A stretch of 7,053 bases of DNA from Clostridia bacterium (GTDB taxonomy: Bacteria; Bacillota_A; Clostridia; Lachnospirales; Lachnospiraceae), in assembly GCA_012515365.1 (NCBI GenBank), contig JAAYYM010000028.1, positions 1 to 7,053 on the forward strand, written 5' to 3'. A model generated the notes under the pieces. That model saw only the letters and a program-made list of their open reading frames with translations. It searched no databases and had not been told where the DNA came from. Each line of letters begins with the position of its first letter. Within the stretch, counting starts at the first letter, position 1. This document shows positions 1 to 5,380 of the stretch, piece by piece. The translations under genes and the position numbers were made by a program.

Positions 1-645
1 GCTACTCTGATTCTATTTACAGCGGGTCGTTCCATTGCTGCCTGGATCAATAATAATGAGCTTCCGATCATCAGCGATCCTTCTTTTGGTTATTATGGCG
101 GGTTTATACCAGGAATTCCGATTCCTACTCCATTTTTTATTGCTGTAGCATGTATGATCGTCGCAGCATTGCTGCTTAAGTTTACAAACCTTGGCTTATA
201 TACGCAGGCTGTCGGAATCAATGAAAATTCTTCCAGACTGAATGGTCTTAATCCGACGTTTATGAAGTTCTTAACATTTGTTCTTCTTGGTCTGTGTGTT
301 GCAGTAGCTGCACTGATTAAGGTAAGCCGTTTGTCTTCTATCAATTATTCGGTTATTGCTAAAGATATTGAAATGGATGCAATTCTGGCTGTAGCACTTG
401 GCGGAAATGCATTAAGTGGTGGAAAATTTAACATGACTGCATCAATTATGGGCGCATATGTTATTCAATTCCTGACCACAACACTTTATAAATTTAATGT
501 ACAGTCAGATGCGTTATCTGCGTACAAAGCAATCGTAGTTATTTTGTTAGTTGTATTCAGTGCACCAGTTGTAAGAGAATTTATCAGTAAGCAGTGGAAT
601 CAGTTAACAAAAGGATTTCACACAAAGGCTAAGGAGGTTGGTTGA
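1..645 (+). CDS. Sugar ABC transporter permease, YtfT-like (5' end outside window)
   Basis: Integral membrane subunit of a carbohydrate ABC importer of the ribose/galactofuranose (BPD_transp_2) class. The reading frame is open from the first base, so the N-terminal part lies upstream; 214 residues are visible. The first residues (ATLILFTAGRSIA) and the conserved segments LGLYTQAVGIN, EMDAILAVALGGNALSGGKF and the final AIVVILLV helix match the E. coli galactofuranose permease YtfT as I remember it. The DAILAVALGG...GG stretch is the cytoplasmic loop that contacts the ATPase in this family. It ends one base before the ATG of the next permease and shares its operon; the sugar-binding protein and ATPase are expected upstream. 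An internal ATG at 154 is not the start, because homology continues to the window edge. Galactofuranose as substrate is inferred from similarity only; ribose or another pentose/hexose is possible. Confidence 0.9.
   Translation, partial: ATLILFTAGRSIAAWINNNELPIISDPSFGYYGGFIPGIPIPTPFFIAVACMIVAALLLKFTNLGLYTQAVGINENSSRLNGLNPTFMKFLTFVLLGLCVAVAALIKVSRLSSINYSVIAKDIEMDAILAVALGGNALSGGKFNMTASIMGAYVIQFLTTTLYKFNVQSDALSAYKAIVVILLVVFSAPVVREFISKQWNQLTKGFHTKAKEVG
631..637 (+). promoter_or_regulatory. Ribosome binding site setting the yjfF-like start
   Basis: AAGGAGG lies within the last codons of the upstream permease, 9 bases before the ATG at 647. The in-frame TTG at 638 directly abuts this site and cannot use it, so 647 is the likely start. 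Confidence 0.8.
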
Positions 646-646
646 T

Positions 647-1675
647 ATGGGTAAGCTTAAAAAGACAAAGAGTATGACCGATACGAATCTGCTCCTTATC
701 ATTACAATTGTTGTTTTCTTTGGTATGTATATTGGTGCTATGATTTTTCAAGGAAAAGGATTTTTAAAGCCACAGACATTTTTTAATATATTGAATGCGA
801 ATGCAGCATTAATTATTCTATCCTGTGGATTAAGTCTGGTCATGATTACAGGCGGAATCGATATTTCGGTTGGTGGTGTGACAGCATTAGTCAGTATGTG
901 TTGTGCCGTATATCTGGATTATCGTGGTGGTAATGTATTTGTATCCATGCTGATCGCACTGGCAATTGGGCTTGCATTTGGTGCTATACAGGGATTCTTG
1001 GTTGCTTATCTGGACATACAGCCATTTATCGTAACCTTGGCGGGAATGTTTTTTGCCCGCGGTATGACGACGATCGTTAATACCAATCCATTTAATGTTG
1101 CAAACACAGAATTTATTGCTCTTAAGGATACAAGAATCATTGTTCCTGGTCTTGGAACCGTGAATAAACTAGGCAAATATGTAGATGCTTATGTGGAAAT
1201 AGGAGTAATCGTAGCGTTGCTTGTTGTTGTTATTCTCTTCTTTGTTTTAAAATGGACAAAGCTTGGTCGTGCGTTTTATGCAGTTGGCGGAAATCCACAG
1301 AGTGCATTGATGCTTGGTATCAATGTGAAAAGAACCAGATTTTATTCACAGCTGTTATGTGGTGTTCTTGCCGGTATTGGTGGATTTGTCTACTTTATGC
1401 ATGTAGGTTCCGGATCTGCATCTCATGCAACTGGAGCTGAAATGAATGCGATTGCATCTTCGATCATTGGTGGTACGATGTTAACCGGTGGTGTAGGTAA
1501 TATAATCGGAACTTTCTTTGGTGTATTGTCACTGAGTACGATCCAGAACATTGTATCTTCAGCCGGACTTGATCAGGCTTGGTGGACCGGTATCACAATC
1601 GCTGCTATGCTGTGTCTGTTCTTAGTGGTACAGAGTATTGTAGTGGCACGTAAGAAAAGTGCATTGAAGAAATAG
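647..1675 (+). CDS. yjfF: Sugar ABC transporter permease, YjfF-like
   Basis: Second membrane subunit of the same sugar importer, 342 residues, close to the 331 of E. coli YjfF. Family features seen: ILSCGLSLVMITGGIDISVGG near the N-terminal third, the YjfF-like ITLAGMFF-type segment (here VTLAGMFFARGM), FYAVGGNPQSALMLGIN, and the ATPase-contact loop MNAIASSIIGGTMLTGGVGN followed by the WWTGI helix near the C-terminus. The protein is highly hydrophobic with roughly eight to ten membrane segments and a basic tail (RKKSALKK). A heterodimer with the preceding YtfT-like subunit is inferred from the E. coli arrangement, where ytfT and yjfF are adjacent in the same order. Translation is probably coupled: the upstream stop at 643-645 is one base from this ATG. 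It is the last gene of the operon and is followed by a strong terminator. The substrate is not proven by sequence. Confidence 0.88.
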   Translation: MGKLKKTKSMTDTNLLLIITIVVFFGMYIGAMIFQGKGFLKPQTFFNILNANAALIILSCGLSLVMITGGIDISVGGVTALVSMCCAVYLDYRGGNVFVSMLIALAIGLAFGAIQGFLVAYLDIQPFIVTLAGMFFARGMTTIVNTNPFNVANTEFIALKDTRIIVPGLGTVNKLGKYVDAYVEIGVIVALLVVVILFFVLKWTKLGRAFYAVGGNPQSALMLGINVKRTRFYSQLLCGVLAGIGGFVYFMHVGSGSASHATGAEMNAIASSIIGGTMLTGGVGNIIGTFFGVLSLSTIQNIVSSAGLDQAWWTGITIAAMLCLFLVVQSIVVARKKSALKK

Positions 1676-1726
1676 AGGTATATAATAGAGTGAAATAACA
1701 GTTAGATGAAATAGAATAGCGTAAGT

Positions 1727-1777
1727 AACAGGGGTGGCACTTTCGAATGACTAGTTTGAAATGCTGCCCCTGTTTTT
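1727..1777 (+). terminator. Rho-independent terminator after the sugar permease operon
   Basis: The stem pairs AACAGGGGTGGCA (1727-1739) with TGCTGCCCCTGTT (1762-1774), 13 pairs including two G-U wobbles, and is followed by a T run ending at 1777. The 22-base loop can pair further (TTCGAA at 1742 with TTTGAA at 1755). It sits about 50 bases after the stop codon of the permease and closes the operon. Confidence 0.9.
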
Positions 1778-1820
1778 ATGATATTGTTGGTATCAATACA
1801 TGTAAAATTTAAAAATAGAA

Positions 1821-1849
1821 TTGACAAAATCCAAAGTTGGATATATTAT
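1821..1849 (+). promoter_or_regulatory. Promoter of the padR-family gene
   Basis: A perfect -35 box TTGACA (1821-1826) is separated by 17 bases from the -10 box TATTAT (1844-1849, 5 of 6 consensus bases). The predicted start of transcription is near 1856, giving a leader of only about 20 bases. One operator palindrome lies in the spacer and another covers the start point, so the promoter is well placed for repression. Confidence 0.85.
1828..1843 (+). promoter_or_regulatory. Predicted PadR operator O1
   Basis: ATCCAA-AG-TTGGAT (1829-1842) is a perfect 6+2+6 inverted repeat; the 16-base frame matches the site at 2700-2715 at 13 positions. It occupies the spacer between the -35 and -10 boxes. 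Binding by the adjacent PadR protein is inferred from position and from recurrence of the motif upstream of the exporter. Confidence 0.7.
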
Positions 1850-1850
1850 A

Positions 1851-1866
1851 TATCTAAGGTTGGATA
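1851..1866 (+). promoter_or_regulatory. Predicted PadR operator O2
   Basis: TATCTAA-GG-TTGGATA is the same palindrome with one mismatched pair. Its centre is 23 bases, about two helical turns, from that of O1. It begins two bases after the -10 box and spans the predicted transcription start. Confidence 0.65.
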
Positions 1867-1867
1867 T

Positions 1868-1874
1868 GGAGGGG
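1868..1874 (+). promoter_or_regulatory. Ribosome binding site setting the padR start
   Basis: GGAGGGG precedes the ATG at 1878 by a few bases. The in-frame ATG at 1866 overlaps this site and the in-frame TTG at 1821 is the -35 box itself, upstream of the transcription start, so 1878 is preferred. Confidence 0.75.
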
Positions 1875-1877
1875 AAT

Positions 1878-2600
1878 ATGGTTCGTGTTTTTATTTTATA
1901 TTATTTGAATATGAAGGCTACTCATGGATATGAAATTCAGCGCTTTTTCCAGCTCTCTGGAATGGAACAGTGGATGAAAATACAGTCAGGTTCTATTTAT
2001 TACGCATTGACAAAGCTTGAAAAGGAAGGTTTGATCTATGTCGTTCGTGAGGAGAGTACCGGCACCCGCGTCAGAAAAATTTTCGGAATTACAACAGAAG
2101 GAAAGCAGGCATTGGAGCGCGAAATGTTAGAGAGCCTGGAGGTGCCAATCTTTGAAGTGGGGTCATCTAAATTTGTTTTGTATCTGATGACGGGAATTTT
2201 AAAGAAAAATGATGCGGCTAAAAGGATCAGTCATCATATTGAACAGTTGAAAGAGCAAAAAGAGATGTGGGTAAAGTGGCGTGACATCAAGCTTGAACCG
2301 GAATCTACAAAACTTGAAATTATAACGTTTGACATGACAATACAAAATATTGATAATCAGATACTATGGCATGAAGAATTTTTGAAAAACCTGGATTTAT
2401 ATATGAAACAGAGTCATATATATAAAAATGTAATCAATGAATTCAATTTTGATGATTCCAAGGCAAGTCAGGAAGGTGATCAGATTGCAAAGCAGCAGCT
2501 GGAATATGCTTTGCAAATTAAGCAAACCTTAGAAAAGGATCCGCAAAATGCAATACAGAGTCTTGAACAGATCATTGAAGAATTGAAGCAAAAAGTATAA
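1878..2600 (+). CDS. PadR-family transcriptional regulator with long C-terminal tail
   Basis: A winged-helix repressor of the PadR family, 240 residues from the chosen start. The N-terminal winged helix is clear: FILYYL then HGYEIQ (residues 16-21), the recognition region with GSIYYALTKLEKEGLI (38-53), and the wing with TRVRKIFGITTEGK. Residues about 90-178 are helical and resemble the PadR C-terminal dimerisation domain. Residues 179-240 are an extra charged, Gln/Glu/Lys-rich helical stretch with coiled-coil character, making the protein longer than common PadR proteins (about 110 or 180 residues). PadR proteins usually repress themselves and a nearby efflux or stress gene and are released by a small ligand. 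Here, matching palindromes in its own promoter and before the ABC operon support that role. The ligand is unknown. A terminator separates it from the exporter genes. Confidence 0.9.
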   Translation: MVRVFILYYLNMKATHGYEIQRFFQLSGMEQWMKIQSGSIYYALTKLEKEGLIYVVREESTGTRVRKIFGITTEGKQALEREMLESLEVPIFEVGSSKFVLYLMTGILKKNDAAKRISHHIEQLKEQKEMWVKWRDIKLEPESTKLEIITFDMTIQNIDNQILWHEEFLKNLDLYMKQSHIYKNVINEFNFDDSKASQEGDQIAKQQLEYALQIKQTLEKDPQNAIQSLEQIIEELKQKV

Positions 2601-2610
2601 AAGTCTTGAA

Positions 2611-2639
2611 CTGATTAATCAATCAGATGATAAATCTGA
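2611..2639 (+). repeat. Two overlapping small inverted repeats after padR
   Basis: CTGATT-AATC-AATCAG (2611-2626) is a perfect 6-bp hairpin. It overlaps TCAGAT-GATAA-ATCTGA (2623-2639), also a perfect 6-bp hairpin. The two share TCAG and cannot both form. A weak promoter-like pair, TTGAAC (2606-2611) and GATAAA (2629-2634) with a 17-base gap, overlaps them. Function unknown. Confidence 0.4.
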
Positions 2640-2650
2640 ACACTATGATG

Positions 2651-2688
2651 AAAAAGAGTTATGAGAATTTATGCTAGTAACTCTTTTT
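2651..2688 (+). terminator. Terminator after padR
   Basis: AAAAAGAGTTA (2651-2661) pairs perfectly over 11 bases with TAACTCTTTTT (2678-2688) around a 16-base loop. The A run on one side and T run on the other mean it could act in both directions. The stem is rather AT-rich, so some read-through into the exporter operon is possible. Confidence 0.75.
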
Positions 2689-2699
2689 ATATAAGTGCA

Positions 2700-2715
2700 T
2701 ATCCAACATTGGATA
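2700..2715 (+). promoter_or_regulatory. Predicted PadR operator O3 upstream of the ABC exporter operon
   Basis: TATCCAA-CA-TTGGATA is a perfect 7+2+7 palindrome, the best copy of the motif also found at 1828-1843 and 1851-1866. It lies about 98 bases before the ATPase start. A possible -10 box, TATAAG (2690-2695), sits just upstream with only a poor -35 partner, so the operator may cover the transcription start of the exporter operon. Control by the neighbouring PadR protein is inferred. Confidence 0.72.
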
Positions 2716-2802
2716 ACCAAGAGAAGATATCAGCAGAAACTATTTAGAAATATGGAAGCAGATATCAGAGTAAATCTGGCATACAAATATCACAACAGAA
2801 AG

Positions 2803-2807
2803 AAGGA
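2803..2807 (+). promoter_or_regulatory. Ribosome binding site setting the ATPase start
   Basis: AAGGA lies 5 bases before the ATG at 2813. The in-frame ATG at 2807 overlaps it and would have no spacing, so 2813 is preferred. Confidence 0.6.
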
Positions 2808-2812
2808 TGAAT

Positions 2813-3580
2813 ATGGAAGAGTTATTAAAGGTGGAGCAATTAGTAAAGGCTTATGGTGAAAAGAGAGTATTGGATCACATGGATTTTTCACTATTTAAAG
2901 GCGAAATACTGGGATTTCTAGGTCCAAATGGTGCAGGAAAAAGTACGACTGTTAAGTGTATGACTGATATTGAGCAATTTGATGAAGGAGCAGTTTATTA
3001 TCATTCTAAGCGTTTAACTGATGCAAAGAGTTTTTTAGCTTTCAAGAAAGAACTTGGAGTCGTACCTCAGGAAATTGCAATTTATATGGATCTGAGTGCT
3101 TATGAAAATGTCAGCTTTTTCTGTTCTTTATATGGATATTGCGGAAAGAATTTGAAAGAGCGGGTGAAAAATGCACTGACATATACAGGTCTTTGGGAAC
3201 ATCGAAAGGAATTACCTTCAAAGTTTTCAGGGGGTATGCAGAGAAGACTTAATATTGCATGCGCCATTGCACACAGCCCCAGGATTTTAATTATGGATGA
3301 GCCTACTGTTGGAATTGATCCTCAATCCAGAAATCATATTTTGAACACAATCAGACAATTGAATGAAGAGGGTACAACAGTTATCTACATCTCGCATTAT
3401 ATGGAGGAAATTGATGCGATTTGTGACAGAGTTATCATTGCTGATCATGGCGTACTGATCGAAGAAGGCGGAACAAAAGAGTTGAAACGAAAGTATGCAG
3501 ATCAAGGCTATGAAAAACTTGAAGATATTTTTCTGCATTTGACAGGCGAAGCGTTACGGGATGAGGAGGGAGCATCATGA
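2813..3580 (+). CDS. ABC exporter ATP-binding protein
   Basis: Cytoplasmic ATPase of an ABC-2 type exporter, 255 residues, the normal size for a single nucleotide-binding domain. All motifs are present: Walker A GPNGAGKST (37-45), Q-loop Gln86 in VVPQE, signature FSGGMQRR (138-145, the M/Q form usual for drug and Nod-type exporters), Walker B LIMDEP (159-164) with D-loop GID, and switch His195 in YISH. It resembles the CcmA/DrrA/NatA-like group, which pairs with ABC2_membrane permeases to move drugs, antimicrobial peptides or lipids outward. Its stop overlaps the start of the first permease (ATGA at 3577-3580), so translation is coupled. It follows operator O3 and is probably repressed by the upstream PadR protein. 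The substrate cannot be read from the sequence. Confidence 0.92.
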   Translation: MEELLKVEQLVKAYGEKRVLDHMDFSLFKGEILGFLGPNGAGKSTTVKCMTDIEQFDEGAVYYHSKRLTDAKSFLAFKKELGVVPQEIAIYMDLSAYENVSFFCSLYGYCGKNLKERVKNALTYTGLWEHRKELPSKFSGGMQRRLNIACAIAHSPRILIMDEPTVGIDPQSRNHILNTIRQLNEEGTTVIYISHYMEEIDAICDRVIIADHGVLIEEGGTKELKRKYADQGYEKLEDIFLHLTGEALRDEEGAS

Positions 3581-4344
3581 AGCAATTATTGAATCTGACA
3601 TGTTTCTTTTTGAAAAGGAGATTAAAGGACGGGTTTACGATTGGATATAATCTGATTTTTCCTGTTATCATGGTTTTGCTGCTTGGGTATCTGACAAATA
3701 GAAATTTTGGAGATATTGTTTCCTCATATCAGTATTATGCAATTGTGACGATACCGTTTTGCATTCTAATGTCGATCACAACGGCAGCTTATGCGGCAAA
3801 GGATTGTGCCTATCAGAAAACAGCAATGCGCTTTGTAATTGCACCTGTTTCTACGACACAGATTTTAATGGCGAATGTCTTATCCTGTACAATTGCCTTC
3901 TTCCTGTGTTATTTCGTGTTATTCTTTGGAGTTGTCTGGATTTATCGGCTTGCATTTAGTATGACGTGGTTATATATTCCGCTGCTTTATTTATCAATGA
4001 GTTTTCTAGTATCAGCAATCGGAACATGGATTGGAAATGGAATGAAAGATTTTCTCATCATCAAAAACATAATGAATATTCCGGTTGGTCTGCTGGCATT
4101 TTTAGGAGGATGTTTTTATCCTATTGGTAGTATGAATCATATTTTCAGATTCATTATTCATTTATCACCGCTTACATGGATCAATCAGGCGATGTTTAGA
4201 TGTGTTTTTTCGGAATCAGAGACAAATGCAGTTTTAACAAGCATGCTTCTGTTCCTAGTTGGATTTGTATGCTGCCTGATTGGCAGACGATCTTTCAGAA
4301 AGGAGGAATTTTTATATGGAGAGCTACCTGGTTATGAAAAATAA
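3577..4344 (+). CDS. ABC-2 type permease, first membrane subunit
   Basis: Membrane subunit of the exporter, 255 residues. I see six likely helices at about residues 24-40, 52-74, 98-123, 130-152, 165-182 and 217-236. Typical ABC-2 features are the basic amphipathic N-terminus (FLKRRLKDG), the GGCFYPI segment before the last periplasmic-side loop (177-183), and LSPLTW (196-201) leading to the final helix. Fifty-four residues follow Trp201, which gives a useful ruler for the next gene. The start overlaps the ATPase stop by four bases and is preceded by GAGGAGGG. The 3' end overlaps the next permease by 29 bases. The two permeases probably form a heterodimer with two copies of the ATPase; this is inferred from operon structure. 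Confidence 0.88.
   Translation: MKQLLNLTCFFLKRRLKDGFTIGYNLIFPVIMVLLLGYLTNRNFGDIVSSYQYYAIVTIPFCILMSITTAAYAAKDCAYQKTAMRFVIAPVSTTQILMANVLSCTIAFFLCYFVLFFGVVWIYRLAFSMTWLYIPLLYLSMSFLVSAIGTWIGNGMKDFLIIKNIMNIPVGLLAFLGGCFYPIGSMNHIFRFIIHLSPLTWINQAMFRCVFSESETNAVLTSMLLFLVGFVCCLIGRRSFRKEEFLYGELPGYEK
4300..4306 (+). promoter_or_regulatory. Ribosome binding site setting the second permease start
   Basis: AAGGAGG lies inside the end of the first permease gene, 9 bases before the ATG at 4316. It argues against the earlier in-frame TTG at 4280, which lies upstream of this site. Confidence 0.75.
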
Positions 4345-5170
4345 TGTAAAACGTGCATGGCATAATAAGAAATTCTTAGTATTATTGTTTTTACTTCCTG
4401 TTGTTTTGTGTTTATCGGCGGGTCTGATCAATCAGGCAGAGCAACATGCCTACCGAGTAGGTATCATAGGAGATCAAGAGAATTTTAAAGATCTATCCGG
4501 GGTGGAAGCAGAGGAAACGGATGCGTTCCATATATCTTCGGATCTGGCTATGGGCGTGTATCAGTTTGTTTTGATAGAAACAGGTGAAGGCGTGCGTGTC
4601 GTGTCTAATTTACCAAAATATGAGCAGGAAAAATTAGAATCTGCGCTTGCAAATAATGAGCTGTCTCTTTCGGAAATGAAAGCAGGAAACACCACGAAAA
4701 CCGAGCGTGGAGCAGCCTTTCTGGCCATGACACTGATGATCCTTACGACAGTATCGATGTCCAAACTGATCCATGATAGAGGGGCAGGTCTCTATCAGAG
4801 ATTTTGCATGGTAACTTACAAAAAGGGTGCTTATCATTTGGGTTATATCCTGTATGTGATGATTTTAACTTATTTACAGGCTTTTGCAGGTTGTTTTGTG
4901 CTAAAGCTCATTAATCCGGATGAGTCCGGGATGGCGTGGATTTTCTTGCTTCCACTATTTATTTCAGCGATTACTACGATTATATCTTATATTCTTTGTG
5001 CGACGAGTCAGTCAGAAGTGCAGGCGAATATCAGCAGCTCTGCGATATCAATCGTGCTGGCTTTGCTTGGGGGAAGCTTTGTGGCGGTCGAAAAGATGCC
5101 ACTATTGTTACAGCACATTAGTGTGATTAGTCCAATGTATTGGGCGATGCAGATCGTTGCAAGATTTTAA
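4316..5170 (+). CDS. ABC-2 type permease, second membrane subunit, short C-terminus
   Basis: Second membrane subunit, 284 residues. After a basic start (NNVKRAWHNKKF) comes one helix (about 20-38), then an outside domain of some 100 residues (about 39-140), then a cluster of helices: AAFLAMTLMILTTVSM, LGYILYVMILTYLQAFAGCF, WIFLLPLFISAITTIISYIL and ISIVLALLGGSFV. This is the ABC2_membrane_3-like layout. The motif ISPMYW (271-276) normally precedes a loop and a final helix, but here only eight residues follow Trp276. The last helix therefore seems to be missing. Neither other reading frame beyond the stop supplies it: one gives about 13 residues and the other about 17 before a stop. The subunit may still work, or it may be decayed. 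It overlaps the previous gene by 29 bases and is the last gene of the operon. Confidence 0.82.
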   Translation: MESYLVMKNNVKRAWHNKKFLVLLFLLPVVLCLSAGLINQAEQHAYRVGIIGDQENFKDLSGVEAEETDAFHISSDLAMGVYQFVLIETGEGVRVVSNLPKYEQEKLESALANNELSLSEMKAGNTTKTERGAAFLAMTLMILTTVSMSKLIHDRGAGLYQRFCMVTYKKGAYHLGYILYVMILTYLQAFAGCFVLKLINPDESGMAWIFLLPLFISAITTIISYILCATSQSEVQANISSSAISIVLALLGGSFVAVEKMPLLLQHISVISPMYWAMQIVARF

Positions 5171-5236
5171 ATGGAATCACTCCTCTCTTTGTGATATGAT
5201 AAATGGGTAATTGTGAAATGATTTCATCTGTAGAGC

Positions 5237-5311
5237 GATTTCATGACTTTGTACAAAACGTTCGTCGAGGGCATTTTGACTCCTCACTTTTTTGCACAAA
5301 GTCATGAAATC
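5237..5311 (+). repeat. Long inverted repeat with nested T-tailed hairpin
   Basis: Left arm 5237-5258 (begins GATTTCATGACTTTG) and right arm 5290-5311 (ends CAAAGTCATGAAATC) are complementary at 21 of 22 positions; the only mismatch is A5253 against C5295. The 31-base loop holds a smaller hairpin: GT-C-GAGG (5264-5270) with CCTCAC (5282-5287), followed at once by six T (5288-5293). The small hairpin looks like a weak intrinsic terminator for the exporter operon, and the large stem could form only once RNA polymerase has read past it. There is no T run after the large stem. A transposon-derived hairpin was considered, but no clear flanking duplication is visible. Confidence 0.6.
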
Positions 5312-5320
5312 TGTGTTTAG

Positions 5321-5339
5321 AATTGTGAGTTTCGCAATT
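5321..5339 (+). repeat. Small imperfect palindrome before the rlmI-like gene
   Basis: AATTGTGAGTTTCGCAATT can fold into an 8-bp stem with one G-U pair and a three-base loop. The AATTGTGA half also occurs at 5209-5216, next to the palindrome TGAAAT-G-ATTTCA (5214-5226). It could be a protein-binding site or leader hairpin for the methyltransferase gene; I cannot tell which. Confidence 0.35.
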
Positions 5340-5380
5340 GCATGGGCATGGAGAACATGGATATGGAGAGGAAGATCGCG

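Noticed and set aside
638..646. TTG start at 638 for the YjfF-like permease
   Set aside because: It abuts the AAGGAGG site; the ATG at 647 has correct spacing.
1681..1686. TATAAT directly after the sugar permease stop codon
   Set aside because: No -35 box at a usable distance, and it would read only into the terminator 40 bases later.
2752..2859. A 35-codon frame beginning MEADIRVNLAY upstream of and overlapping the ATPase
   Set aside because: No ribosome binding site, and its 3' half lies in another frame of the clearly real ATPase gene.
3287..3671. Minus-strand frames opposite the ATPase and first permease
   Set aside because: They are antisense to strongly supported genes and show no conserved motifs.
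4280..4315. TTG start at 4280 for the second exporter permease
   Set aside because: It lies upstream of the AAGGAGG at 4300-4306 and adds a charged segment before the natural N-terminus; ATG 4316 fits.
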